The notes beneath the pieces are model-generated. The model was given only the letters and a program-made list of their open reading frames with translations. It searched no databases and was not told the DNA's origin. Below, piece by piece: positions 17,875 to 26,097 of a stretch of 45,302 bases of DNA (within the stretch, counting starts at the first letter, position 1; the number at the start of each line of letters is the position of its first letter). The DNA lies in contig DDMF01000080.1 in the NCBI GenBank assembly GCA_002340515.1, forward strand, positions 1-45,302. The letters run 5' to 3'. A program made the translations under genes and the position numbers. Source of the DNA: Rhodobacteraceae bacterium UBA2553 (GTDB taxonomy: Bacteria; Pseudomonadota; Alphaproteobacteria; Rhodobacterales; Rhodobacteraceae).

Positions 17875-18381
17875 TCAACCGCCCATCAAGAGGGTCCACC
17901 AGATTTTCCCGCCGGCTTCCTGCACCCAAGCAAAGCCCATGTTTTGCGCACGGGATTCTAGAATCACGTCGCGTGTGCCGGGTTCTTCCATCCAGGCCGC
18001 GAGCGTTTCCAGCTCGGTTTCATAGGTTTCCGAGATGGCTTCCCCCAGCATCAGGCCTGAATATCCTGTGCGCGCCACGCGGTCGATTGGCGAGGAGCCG
18101 TCAGAGCCAAAATGCCATGGTCGGTTTTGAACGGACATGTCACGCGAATGGGTTGCGGCGGCGGCATTCAGCTGTGAATTCAGCACAACAGGGCCTTTAC
18201 CAGCGGCCTGACGCAGCGCGTTGACTGAATCGAGCATGTTATACTGGATTTTAGACTGCTGCCCCGCCCCGATACGATAGATCTTGGCAATGGTACCATC
18301 AGCACGTGAATAGGTCCCTTCGGTGCTGCAAGCGGCCAAGGCGAAAACCGTGGCCATACTGATCAAAAACGTGCGCTTCAT
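17875..18381 (-). CDS. CAP (SCP/PR1-like) domain lipoprotein
   Basis: A 168-residue protein. The signal peptide ends at a lipobox (ALAAC, Cys18). The CAP domain spans about residues 45-165: LDSVNALRQAAGKGPVVLNSQLNAAAATHSRDM is the first helix region with the cavity histidine, then a GEAISE stretch and MGFAWVQEAGGKIWWTLLMG at the end. Bacterial CAP-domain proteins are envelope proteins of largely unknown biochemical role; some resemble YkwD. It is transcribed divergently from the YkuD gene at 18543, which suggests a shared cell-envelope context. ATG 18381 is the natural start. Confidence 0.8.
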   Translation of the reverse strand: MKRTFLISMATVFALAACSTEGTYSRADGTIAKIYRIGAGQQSKIQYNMLDSVNALRQAAGKGPVVLNSQLNAAAATHSRDMSVQNRPWHFGSDGSSPIDRVARTGYSGLMLGEAISETYETELETLAAWMEEPGTRDVILESRAQNMGFAWVQEAGGKIWWTLLMGG

Positions 18382-18542
18382 CTATCTCACCTAGCTTCGT
18401 GAATTCCTTTCCTCTATATAGGATTGTTGTCGGGATCAAACGCAACAGGCGGAAATGTGCGAGTTAACGCTTGTTTGATTTGCGACTGCGTCATTCGCGC
18501 CATATATAGTGAACGAATTGCCAGTATTTATTGGAGAACGAA

Positions 18543-19148
18543 ATGGTCCACAGGCTTCCAAAATCACTTAGCAGACGTTCCTTTCTTGGGTCGACTGCGG
18601 CGGTGGCATCTTTGTTGGCTGCGCCTGCTTTGGCACAGACCGGGGATGAAACCACAGAGATCGAAGCGGATTTGACCGAGCGCGTGCGCCGGAATATCTC
18701 ATCTTTTCGCTCGCTTGACTGGCGTCCTTATTTCTCAAACACAAAAAATGGTGTGGTGCTTGTGGATATTTCCTCACGCGCGCTGCACTATTGGTCGGAA
18801 GACCAGAGCGTTTATAAGCTGTTCCCATCGTCGGTGCCATTGACCGCTGACCTGACTCGCAAAGGGCGCACATCTATTATTCGCAAGGTGGAGGGCCCCA
18901 GCTGGAGCCCGACGCCTTCTATGAAAAAGCGCAATCCGGAATGGCCTGACTATGTTGGTCCGGGACCGGACAATCCGCTGGGCACCCATGCATTGTATCT
19001 GAGTTGGACATATTATCGGATTCACGGCACCCATGACACCCGCAAGATTGGGCGACGCTCGTCGAATGGCTGTATCGGTCTGTACAATCAGCATATTTCA
19101 GAGCTGTTCGGCTTGACCAAAGTTGGCACTCAGGTTCTGATTATCTGA
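18543..19148 (+). CDS. Tat-exported L,D-transpeptidase (YkuD/ErfK family)
   Basis: A 201-residue protein. Its N-terminus carries a twin-arginine signal (SRRSFLG, then a hydrophobic stretch ending APALAQ). The catalytic YkuD segment reads RIHGTHDTRKIGRRSSNGCI, with His161 and Cys177. The segment LGTHALYLSWT just before it is typical of ErfK/YbiS-like enzymes that link lipoprotein or make 3-3 cross-links. The start is ATG 18543 behind TTGGAGA; a TTG four codons upstream is not needed. A strong terminator follows. Confidence 0.87.
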   Translation: MVHRLPKSLSRRSFLGSTAAVASLLAAPALAQTGDETTEIEADLTERVRRNISSFRSLDWRPYFSNTKNGVVLVDISSRALHYWSEDQSVYKLFPSSVPLTADLTRKGRTSIIRKVEGPSWSPTPSMKKRNPEWPDYVGPGPDNPLGTHALYLSWTYYRIHGTHDTRKIGRRSSNGCIGLYNQHISELFGLTKVGTQVLII

Positions 19149-19173
19149 ATTGAGAACTGAAAAATGATCTTGT

Positions 19174-19203
19174 AGCCCCGCCCACTTGGCGGGGCTTTTT
19201 CGT
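19174..19203 (+). terminator. Terminator of the Tat-exported L,D-transpeptidase gene
   Basis: AGCCCCGCC pairs with GGCGGGGCT around a five-base loop, followed by TTTTTCGTTTT. Confidence 0.9.
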
Positions 19204-19255
19204 TTTGAAAGCACTGCTTTTGTTGGCTTTCGGACCGGAACAAACCCCGAGATAC

Positions 19256-19269
19256 TTAACAATTGTCAA
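19256..19269 (+). promoter_or_regulatory. FNR/NnrR-type box upstream of norC
   Basis: TTAACAATTGTCAA is an imperfect palindrome of the Crp/Fnr type, 58 bases before the norC start. A weak -10-like TAAGTT lies at 19292-19297, 32 bases centre to centre, as expected for an activator at -41.5. The nosZ upstream box differs from it by only two bases. Confidence 0.75.
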
Positions 19270-19327
19270 GATTCTGATCCGCAATCCTGACTAAGTTGGT
19301 CGGGAGAAGCTGAGTTGGAGACTAAAA

Positions 19328-19780
19328 ATGCGGGAAGTCATGACAAAAACCATGGCGCGCAATGTGTTCTACGGCGGCTCGCTGTTTTTTATCGCGGTGT
19401 TTTTGATCCTGTCGGCACAGTCCGTCAGCCACGTCAAAAATGTTTCGACCGTTCATGCGGAATTGACAGAGAGTGTCGCCAAAGGCAAACGCGTCTGGGA
19501 AGAAAATGCGTGTATTAATTGTCACACGCTGATGGGTGAAGGGGCATACTTTGCGCCTGAGCTGCAAAATGTAATGAACCGGTGGGGCGTTGATGACGAT
19601 CCTGAAGGCGCGTTCGATGTGCTGCAGGGTTGGATGGAAGCCCAGCCGTCGGGTATCGAAGGCCGCCGCCAGATGCCACAGTTCAACCTGACAGAAGAAC
19701 AAATTCGCGATCTTGCGAATTTCTTCCTTTGGGTGAACAAAATTGATGCCCAGGGCTGGCCGCCCAATGAGGCAGGCTAA
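19328..19780 (+). CDS. norC: Nitric oxide reductase cytochrome c subunit
   Basis: A 150-residue membrane-anchored monohaem cytochrome. A single N-terminal transmembrane helix (residues ~14-32) precedes the haem-binding CINCH at Cys62-His66, and the axial methionine probably lies in RRQMPQFNLT. NorC receives electrons from soluble cytochromes or cupredoxins in the periplasm and passes them to NorB. GGAG precedes ATG 19328; an internal ATG at 19340 is possible. It is the first gene of a norCBQDEF operon, under an FNR/NnrR-type box. Confidence 0.95.
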   Translation: MREVMTKTMARNVFYGGSLFFIAVFLILSAQSVSHVKNVSTVHAELTESVAKGKRVWEENACINCHTLMGEGAYFAPELQNVMNRWGVDDDPEGAFDVLQGWMEAQPSGIEGRRQMPQFNLTEEQIRDLANFFLWVNKIDAQGWPPNEAG

Positions 19781-19798
19781 GGCTGCGGAGGAAAAATC

Positions 19799-21160
19799 AT
19801 GAAATATCAATCACAGAAAGTCGCCTATGCGTATTTCCTGGTCGCGATGATCTTATTCGCGGTTCAGGTTTCGGGTGGGCTGTTGGCCGGGTGGATTTAT
19901 GTCCAACCGAATTTCCTGTCGGAACTTTTGCCATTTAACGTTATTCGTATGCTGCACACCAATTCGTTGATTGTGTGGCTGCTGTTGGGGTTCTTTGGTG
20001 CTGCCTACTTCCTTGTCCCGGAAGAAAGCGAGCGCGAATTGCACTCTCCCATGTTGGCCTATGTTCAATTGGGCATCTTGGTTTTGGGAACGGCTGGCGT
20101 TGTCGTCACTTATGTTTTTGACCTGTTTGCCGGGAACTGGTTCCTGGGTAAAGAAGGCCGTGAGTTCATTGAACAACCGGTCTGGGTTAAGCTGGGCATT
20201 GTCGTTGCCGCGCTGATCTTCCTTTACAACATCACTATGACGGTTCTGAAGGGTCGTAAGACTGCGATCACGAACGTACTGCTGCTGGGCCTTTGGGGTC
20301 TGGTGCTGCTGTTCTTGTTTGCCTTCTACAATCCAGAAAACCTGGTGCTGGACAAAATGTTCTGGTGGTACATCGTTCACCTGTGGGTGGAAGGTACTTG
20401 GGAACTGGTTATGGCCTCGATCCTTGCCTTCTTGCTGTTGAAGCTGACAGGTGTGGACCGTGAGGTCATTGAAAAGTGGCTGTACATCATCGTTGCCACT
20501 GCGCTGTTCTCAGGCATTCTGGGGACGGGCCACCACTACTACTGGATCGGCTTGCCTGGTTACTGGCAGTGGATCGGTTCGATCTTCTCGTCGCTGGAAA
20601 TCATTCCGTTCTTCGCAATGATGTCGTTCAGCTTCGTGATGGTCTGGAAAGGCAAACGGGATCACCCGAACAAAGCAGCACTGCTTTGGGCGCTGGGTGC
20701 ATCGACGGTGGCGTTCTTCGGTGCTGGTGTCTGGGGCTTCCTGCACACATTGCACGGTGTGAACTATTACACCCACGGGACACAGATCACTGCGGCCCAC
20801 GGTCACTTGGCCTTCTACGGTGCTTATGTGGCGGTGAACCTTGCGATCATCACTTACGCAATGCCAATCCTGCGTGGGCGTGATCCGTACAACCAAGTGC
20901 TCAATATGGTAAGCTTCTGGCTGATGACCGGCGGTATGTCGTTCATGACCTTTGTGCTGACCTTTGCAGGTACTGTTCAGACCCACATGCAACGTGTGCT
21001 GGGCGAGAACTTCATGGACGTACAAGAAGGCCTTGGTCTCTTCTACATCATGCGCTGGGGTTCCGGTGCCGCTGTTGTACTGGGTGCCATCCTGTTCATC
21101 TATGCTCAACTGGCTCCGCGTCGCGAAGTCATTAAACGTGGCGAAGCCAAAGAGGTCTGA
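19799..21160 (+). CDS. norB: Nitric oxide reductase large subunit (cNor)
   Basis: A 453-residue haem-copper-oxidase-family protein with about 12 membrane helices. It reduces NO to N2O at a haem b3/FeB site. Visible marks are RMLHTNSLIVWLLLG (haem b ligand His region), WWYIVHLWVEGTWELV (FeB His and the conserved Glu pair), GTGHHYYWIGLPGYWQW (FeB His-His) and AAHGHLAFYGAYVAVN (haem ligands). The short N-terminus and the partner norC identify the cytochrome-c-dependent type, not the quinol-dependent qNor. GGAGG lies before ATG 19799. Confidence 0.97.
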   Translation: MKYQSQKVAYAYFLVAMILFAVQVSGGLLAGWIYVQPNFLSELLPFNVIRMLHTNSLIVWLLLGFFGAAYFLVPEESERELHSPMLAYVQLGILVLGTAGVVVTYVFDLFAGNWFLGKEGREFIEQPVWVKLGIVVAALIFLYNITMTVLKGRKTAITNVLLLGLWGLVLLFLFAFYNPENLVLDKMFWWYIVHLWVEGTWELVMASILAFLLLKLTGVDREVIEKWLYIIVATALFSGILGTGHHYYWIGLPGYWQWIGSIFSSLEIIPFFAMMSFSFVMVWKGKRDHPNKAALLWALGASTVAFFGAGVWGFLHTLHGVNYYTHGTQITAAHGHLAFYGAYVAVNLAIITYAMPILRGRDPYNQVLNMVSFWLMTGGMSFMTFVLTFAGTVQTHMQRVLGENFMDVQEGLGLFYIMRWGSGAAVVLGAILFIYAQLAPRREVIKRGEAKEV

Positions 21161-21163
21161 TCA

Positions 21164-21970
21164 ATGATGACCGATCAACAACAAATGGAGGGGGCTTCGG
21201 CCCCCTTCTACGCCCCAGTAGGACACGAATGTGATCTGTTCGAAACGGCGTTTAACAATCAACTTCCAGTGCTGCTGAAAGGCCCTACGGGCTGCGGTAA
21301 AACCCGGTTTGTGGCGCATATGGCCGCCCGTCTTGGTCGCCCGCTTTATACTGTTGCATGCCATGACGATCTGTCGGCGGCTGACCTTGTCGGCCGGTTC
21401 CTGCTGAAAGGTGGCGAAACCGTCTGGGTCGATGGCCCATTGACCCGCGCCGTTCGCGAAGGCGCAATCTGTTACCTTGATGAGGTGGTCGAAGCGCGCA
21501 AAGACGTGACCGTTGTTTTGCACCCGCTCACCGATGATCGCCGGATCCTGCCGCTGGATAAAACCGGCGAAGAATTAGAAGCCGCCCCCGGTTTCATGCT
21601 GGTTGCCAGCTATAACCCCGGCTATCAGAACATCCTGAAAACGTTGAAACCGTCTACACGTCAGCGCTTTCTCTCGCTTGAATTTGATTTCCCGGCACAA
21701 GACCGCGAAGTCGACATTGTGGTCCGTGAAAGTGGCCTGGATGAGGGTCGCACAACATCGCTTGTGCGCCTTGCTGGCAAGCTGCGCGCCCTGAAAGGCC
21801 AAGATCTCGAAGAGGGCGTCTCAACCCGTCTGATCATTTATTGTGCCACGCTGATCATGGCGGGCACACCAATTGAACAGGCGATTGAGGCCGCGATGAT
21901 TGAACCGCTCACCGATGATCAGGACGTGAAACAAGGCCTGTTGGATCTGGTCGCGGCGGTCTTTGGATAA
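21164..21970 (+). CDS. norQ: NorQ, MoxR-type AAA+ ATPase for Nor assembly
   Basis: A 268-residue AAA+ ATPase. The Walker A motif is LLKGPTGCGKTRFVAHMA (Lys46), Walker B is in AICYLDEVVEARKD, and sensor 1 is near LVASYNPGYQ. NorQ with NorD inserts the non-haem iron (FeB) into NorB. It starts three bases after norB; ATG 21164 and 21167 are both possible. It is the same family as CbbQ/NirQ. Confidence 0.95.
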   Translation: MMTDQQQMEGASAPFYAPVGHECDLFETAFNNQLPVLLKGPTGCGKTRFVAHMAARLGRPLYTVACHDDLSAADLVGRFLLKGGETVWVDGPLTRAVREGAICYLDEVVEARKDVTVVLHPLTDDRRILPLDKTGEELEAAPGFMLVASYNPGYQNILKTLKPSTRQRFLSLEFDFPAQDREVDIVVRESGLDEGRTTSLVRLAGKLRALKGQDLEEGVSTRLIIYCATLIMAGTPIEQAIEAAMIEPLTDDQDVKQGLLDLVAAVFG

Positions 21971-21975
21971 GACCA

Positions 21976-23925
21976 ATGGACCGTTCAGAGATCGACATCT
22001 TCGACCCGGAAGAAACAATCGGCAAAATGTGGCATGCCTATGCCAGCCGGTTGGAAGCCCCAGAAGCGCATGATGATGCGGCCGTAACACTGGCTGAAAT
22101 CGAAAATCGCCTAGGGGTGTTCTTCCGTGGTTTGGGCGGGGCGGCAGCGGTGGAGATTAAAGCTGCAACCTTGCAAACATCCCCCCACCGCCTGTCGAAA
22201 CTTCGCAGCATGGGCACATGGCGCGAACGCGTCGCGCGGCCAAGCTTTGATGGCGAAGCAATACGTCTGCCTGATGCGATTTCGGACTTTCCGGCGCGCG
22301 AAGCCAACGCCGCCCTTTATTTCTGGCTGGCCGCCTCAATGGCGCATGCCCCCGCCCCAATTGCGGACGAAGACCCCTTGCGGGCAGACGTGCAAAACTT
22401 GCGCGCTGCCATCGCGATGACGCGCGATACTTTGCTTGATTGTCCCGGACTGAAAGGGTTCTACGAGGTTCTGATCGAGGCATGTCACGCCCAGCGCCCC
22501 GCCCAATCCCTGCCCCGATATGAGGCGGCGATTGAACAGGTGGTTCTGCATCTTTTGGGCGGGCAAGAGCCAACAAACAAACGGGCGCTGGACCTATTGA
22601 AACGGGTGCGTCAGCCGGATGCGGACCTGTCCGATTTGGCCGCGCCGCATGATTACCGCCCGTACCGTCCGGTGCCACTGTGGCCCGATCTTCGCCCGCT
22701 GACGGGTCGCGAAAAAACCGACCGTATGCCCGAAGGGCAGGAACAAGGCAGCGGAGCAGATGCCGCGGAAGGCACCAAAAAAGCCCGCCGTTCTGAAAGT
22801 GATTTGGCCGAACGCCGCGACAGTCTGATTTTGCACAAGTTCGAAGCAATCCTGTCGTGGGTTGAAAGCCTGAACATGAACCGCCGCATCGAAGATGACG
22901 ACGATGACACCGCGAAAAAGGCGGCAGATGATCAGGACGAGTTGGCGCTGGGCCAAGTGTCGAAAAAGACCGCGACCCGGTTGAAATTCCACCTTGATCT
23001 GTCGCCTGAAGATGCGGACCGCGAACGCATCTCCGGCGAGCATATGTATCCTGAATGGGACCACCGGACGGGCAGCTATCTGCCCGATCATTGTCGGGTG
23101 TTGTCCAGCGTTGCGGACCCAAGTGAAGAGCTCCCTGATTTCACCACTGATCCCGCAGCCAAGCGGCGTATTCGCGCTGTGAAACGCCAGTTCGAAGCCT
23201 TGCGTCCGCGCCGCGTGATCCTGCCGCGACAACTTGAAGGGGACGAGTTGGATCTTGAAGCCGTTGTTGCAGCACAGGTTGAATTGCGCGCAACTGGCCA
23301 TGGGTCAGACCGGGTTTACCGGGCGGCGCGCACGCAGGATCGTGACCTGGCCATCTCGGTTCTGATCGACGTGTCGCGATCAACCGAGGCGTCCATTGGC
23401 GAGCGCACCGTGATCGAGGTTGAGCGTGAAGCCCTGGTGGCCCTGTCGTGGGGGCTTGATGCCTGCGGCGATGATTTTGCCATCAATACATTCTCGTCGC
23501 TGAAACGTGACCGCGTCTATGTGCAAAGCTGCAAGGGTTTTGACGAAAAGATGGGCAGCCATGTTGAGGGGCGGATCGCAGGCGTGAACCCCGCGTTCTA
23601 TACCCGCCTTGGGGCGGCCATGCGCCATGTCTCAGCTGAGCTGGACAAACGCCCCAACAGTCGCAAGCTTTTGTTGGTGATCACGGATGGCAAGCCCAAT
23701 GATTTGGACCACTACGAAGGTCGGCACGGCATTGAAGACAGCAGAATGGCGGTGCGCGAAGCACGTCGCCGCGGTCAGGCCGTTTACGGTGTTGTTGTGG
23801 ATCAAAAAGGTCAGTCCTGGGTGAACCGGATTTTCGGTTCCGAAGGGTTCTCGATTGTGCCTGATGCCAACCGTCTGACCCAAGCTCTACCCGAGATTTA
23901 TCGCCATATCACCGGAGGCGTCTAA
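21976..23925 (+). CDS. norD: NorD, von Willebrand factor A domain protein for Nor activation
   Basis: A 649-residue cytoplasmic protein. The C-terminal ~200 residues form a VWA domain with the MIDAS motif DVSRST (Asp465) and later KLLLVITDGKPNDLDHYEG. The centre is acidic and charged (a DDDDD run near residue 310), as in other NorD and CbbO proteins. It works with NorQ as the metal-chelating partner needed for active cNor. It follows norQ by five bases and overlaps norE by one base. Confidence 0.94.
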   Translation: MDRSEIDIFDPEETIGKMWHAYASRLEAPEAHDDAAVTLAEIENRLGVFFRGLGGAAAVEIKAATLQTSPHRLSKLRSMGTWRERVARPSFDGEAIRLPDAISDFPAREANAALYFWLAASMAHAPAPIADEDPLRADVQNLRAAIAMTRDTLLDCPGLKGFYEVLIEACHAQRPAQSLPRYEAAIEQVVLHLLGGQEPTNKRALDLLKRVRQPDADLSDLAAPHDYRPYRPVPLWPDLRPLTGREKTDRMPEGQEQGSGADAAEGTKKARRSESDLAERRDSLILHKFEAILSWVESLNMNRRIEDDDDDTAKKAADDQDELALGQVSKKTATRLKFHLDLSPEDADRERISGEHMYPEWDHRTGSYLPDHCRVLSSVADPSEELPDFTTDPAAKRRIRAVKRQFEALRPRRVILPRQLEGDELDLEAVVAAQVELRATGHGSDRVYRAARTQDRDLAISVLIDVSRSTEASIGERTVIEVEREALVALSWGLDACGDDFAINTFSSLKRDRVYVQSCKGFDEKMGSHVEGRIAGVNPAFYTRLGAAMRHVSAELDKRPNSRKLLLVITDGKPNDLDHYEGRHGIEDSRMAVREARRRGQAVYGVVVDQKGQSWVNRIFGSEGFSIVPDANRLTQALPEIYRHITGGV

Positions 23926-24491
23926 TGACCCACAGCCCGGCGCCCGTTCCCGCCCACGCTGACCAAGACCACATCCTGGATACCTTGCCCGGAGATCTGA
24001 TGATCTGGGTGTTGATTGTCAGTGAGCTACTGGTGTTTGGTGCGGGACTTTTGGCCTTTCTTGGGATGCGGATCATGGATCCTGTTGCTTTCGCAAATGA
24101 TCAAGACAGCCTGAACCGGGTGGCGGGTGCGGTGAACACCATCATCCTGATTTCCAGTGGTTATCTGGCCGCACGCGCGGTGCATAGCGCGCAGAACATG
24201 CGAAAGTGGCTGGCGGGATCAATGGTTCTGGGTGTGGCATTTCTTGTTGTGAAATGGATGGAATACGCTGAAAAAGCCCGTCATGGCATCGGGATTGAAA
24301 GCAGCGACTTTTTCACCTTCTATTATCTGCTCACCGGATTTCATGCGATGCATGTTTTGGCTGGACTGGTGATTTTTGCGCTGATGATGCGCTGGCCAAA
24401 TCCGCGTAACCTAGAGGGTGGCGTGATGTTTTGGCATATGGTTGATTTGGTCTGGGTGCTGCTCTTTCCGATCATATATTTGGTGCGCTGA
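23925..24491 (+). CDS. norE: NorE, cytochrome oxidase subunit III-like protein
   Basis: A 188-residue protein with five membrane helices, related to cytochrome c oxidase subunit III. Marks are GDLMIWVLIVSELLVFGAGLLAF at the start, YYLLTGFHAMHVLAGL in the middle and FWHMVDLVWVLLFPIIYLV at the end. In Paracoccus NorEF improves NO reductase activity but is not essential. It overlaps norD by one base and norF by one base. Confidence 0.93.
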   Translation: MTHSPAPVPAHADQDHILDTLPGDLMIWVLIVSELLVFGAGLLAFLGMRIMDPVAFANDQDSLNRVAGAVNTIILISSGYLAARAVHSAQNMRKWLAGSMVLGVAFLVVKWMEYAEKARHGIGIESSDFFTFYYLLTGFHAMHVLAGLVIFALMMRWPNPRNLEGGVMFWHMVDLVWVLLFPIIYLVR

Positions 24492-24745
24492 TGGAAAATG
24501 TGATCCTAAACCGAGCCTTTATTGTGCTTTTGGCCCTGTCTGTCGGGACCGCGATTTTGACCGATATTCACCCGCAAGCGGGGACAATCTTTGTTGTCGT
24601 TGTTCTGTTGCTTTCGGGGCTAAAAGCGCGAATTATTTTGACCGAATATCTGGGCCTGCGCGCGGCCCCCGAATTTCGTCGTGGATTTACCGCATTCCTG
24701 GTCGCGTTTCTGCTGGGCGCATTTGGGCTTTATATGCTGGGTTAA
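24491..24745 (+). CDS. norF: NorF, small membrane protein
   Basis: An 84-residue protein with two to three membrane helices (about residues 8-25, 31-48 and 64-83), preceded directly by norE with a one-base overlap. Size, topology and place match NorF, the partner of NorE. It is the last gene of the operon; only eight bases separate it from the convergent regulator gene. Confidence 0.87.
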   Translation: MENVILNRAFIVLLALSVGTAILTDIHPQAGTIFVVVVLLLSGLKARIILTEYLGLRAAPEFRRGFTAFLVAFLLGAFGLYMLG

Positions 24746-24753
24746 GGCCGGCG

Positions 24754-25464
24754 TTAAGAACGGCGTGCTTTTGGCATTCCGCTCTCGTCATCTGAGACAA
24801 AAACCTTCAACTCGTTGATCTCTGAAACAGTCACCGCTTCTCGCTGAACTTCGACACCATGAGCGCGCAGATTGGCGAAAGATCGTGACAGGCTTTCAGG
24901 CTTCATGCCCAAGCGTTTCGCGATCAGGATCTTGTCGTAAGGCAGAACAAACGAACAGGGCCCTTCGTCCACCGGCGCCAGAGAAATCAGGAACGTCGCC
25001 AAACGCTGCGCGCCTGTTAGTGCCTTAAGGTTCTCAATTTCCATGACCAATTCGTGCAAATGGCTGAAGGTTGAACTGAGCATTGCAACGGCCAAATCCG
25101 GCTCTGTGCGCAGCGTGTCAAACACGATCCGGGTTTCAACCTGCAACAGCACGCTGTCTTGGACGGCTTCAACAGTGACGGGATATTTTCCGCCCTTAAG
25201 AGCAATTGCCTCGCCAAAGCTGTTGCCAGCGGAATAGACCGCCACAACCACCTCATCCCCACCCGGGGTGATCCGCGTCAGTTTTACGCAACCTTGTAAG
25301 ATCACATACATAAAATTCGCAGGGTCGCCCTGAACAAACAATGTCCCCCCGCGCGGGCAGGTCGATTTGTGGCACTTCTTAAGAAGGTCCTGAAGCATCT
25401 TGTCCGGCACATTTGCGAATAAAACAGATCGCTTGGCCATTTTAAGTTCAGCTGGGCTCAGCAC
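24754..25464 (-). CDS. Crp/Fnr-family regulator of the DNR/NnrR type
   Basis: A 236-residue regulator. Residues ~13-125 form the cyclic-nucleotide-type beta-barrel (GGTLFVQGDPANFMYVILQGCVKL, GNSFGEAIAL). The C-terminal winged helix has ILIAKRLGMKPESLSRSFANLR, whose recognition helix carries the Glu-x-x-Ser-Arg that reads TTGA half-sites. There is no N-terminal FNR cysteine cluster; only scattered cysteines (31, 36, 59) are present. It therefore fits the NO-sensing DNR/NnrR branch rather than FNR. The start is GTG 25464 with GGAGG seven bases upstream. It is probably the activator of the four boxes in this window and possibly of itself. Confidence 0.88.
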   Translation of the reverse strand: MLSPAELKMAKRSVLFANVPDKMLQDLLKKCHKSTCPRGGTLFVQGDPANFMYVILQGCVKLTRITPGGDEVVVAVYSAGNSFGEAIALKGGKYPVTVEAVQDSVLLQVETRIVFDTLRTEPDLAVAMLSSTFSHLHELVMEIENLKALTGAQRLATFLISLAPVDEGPCSFVLPYDKILIAKRLGMKPESLSRSFANLRAHGVEVQREAVTVSEINELKVFVSDDESGMPKARRS

Positions 25465-25534
25465 TTACATGCCTCCGGGCTTGGCGTTTTGGGTCAGAAT
25501 GACGCATCGCTATACTATGCTTATTTGTCACAGA

Positions 25535-25548
25535 TTGACGAAAATCAA
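25535..25548. promoter_or_regulatory. FNR/NnrR-type box between the regulator gene and the small-protein/ubiE/menA operon
   Basis: TTGACGAAAATCAA matches the FNR-type TTGAT-N4-ATCAA in nine of ten fixed positions. TATGCT at 25571-25576 is centred exactly 32 bases away on the plus side, the spacing of a -10 element behind a -41.5 activator site, and GTG 25604 follows. On the minus side a TATAGC sits about 30 bases away, so the box may serve both directions. Confidence 0.75.
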
Positions 25549-25603
25549 GCCGTTAAGGGAGTTTGGCAAGTATGCTTAACTCGGATATTAACGGAGGATT
25601 ACC

Positions 25604-25807
25604 GTGAAAATTGCGCGAACAACCTTGATTTTGCTGGCTATTTCCAGTCCGGCATTGGCCCACCATGATAAAACGCCGTTGCGTGAAGCTGTGATAGACG
25701 GGCATAGCCACGCCGTTGGCGGGGCAACAATTTGGCTTGCGGTAGCGGTCATTGCCATGATTCTTGCCCTTTATGCCGTTCAAAAGTCTGTGTTTCGTAA
25801 GAAATGA
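25604..25807 (+). CDS. Small exported/membrane protein, first gene of the quinone-type operon, function unknown
   Basis: A 67-residue protein starting at GTG 25604 with GGAGG six bases upstream. It has an N-terminal signal-like helix ending SSPALAHHD, a short His-rich loop (HH at ~20, later HSH), and one membrane helix (GGATIWLAVAVIAMILALYAV, ~39-59) with a basic C-terminus. The exposed histidines could bind metal or haem; this is inference. I do not recognise a family. It overlaps the next gene as ATGA and is placed behind an FNR/NnrR-type box. Confidence 0.72.
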   Translation: MKIARTTLILLAISSPALAHHDKTPLREAVIDGHSHAVGGATIWLAVAVIAMILALYAVQKSVFRKK

Positions 25808-26094
25808 CTGAAACACCGAAGCAAGACCAACCGAATGAAACCGCTCCAGATCCGAGTGGCCGTTGGCCCGTTTGGGCGCTGGCTGCTGTGTGTTACCCGG
25901 TTGCGGTTGGCGCGGTTGCGGTGAATCTTTTTTTTGCCAGCTTGTTGGGACAGGCGATTGGCTGGCCCGCCATTCCCCCAACCATAGCGGTGCTTTGTGG
26001 GGTTGTGGGGGGCATACCTGCGGCCTGGATTACAGGGCGGTGGTTCCGTGGTAAAATCGACGAAGCCGAAGGCTACACCAATCCCGGAGCGTAA
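25804..26094 (+). CDS. Small two-helix membrane protein, function unknown
   Basis: A 96-residue protein with a polar N-terminus (~20 residues, Pro-rich), then two hydrophobic segments (WPVWALAAVCYPVAVGAVAVNLFFASL and a second around residues 53-75, ending GIPAAWITGRWFRGK). ATG 25804 overlaps the stop of the previous gene by four bases, and the gene ends three bases before the ubiE-like gene, so all four are one transcript. I do not recognise a family. Confidence 0.72.
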   Translation: MTETPKQDQPNETAPDPSGRWPVWALAAVCYPVAVGAVAVNLFFASLLGQAIGWPAIPPTIAVLCGVVGGIPAAWITGRWFRGKIDEAEGYTNPGA

Positions 26095-26097
26095 AAT

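Noticed and set aside
19799..21160. qNor-type NO reductase
   Set aside because: It lacks the N-terminal cytochrome-like extension of qNor and has a separate norC directly upstream.
22157..23122. 321-residue open frame antisense to norD
   Set aside because: Its product is Arg/Pro/His-rich, as expected from a reverse-frame shadow; norD has clear family motifs on the other strand.
24745..24780. Terminator between norF and the regulator gene
   Set aside because: Only a three-base stem can be drawn and it lies inside the regulator coding end; not convincing.
25464..25475. ATG directly before the regulator start as alternative translation start
   Set aside because: That ATG is followed at once by TAA; the GTG behind it has the correct GGAGG spacing.
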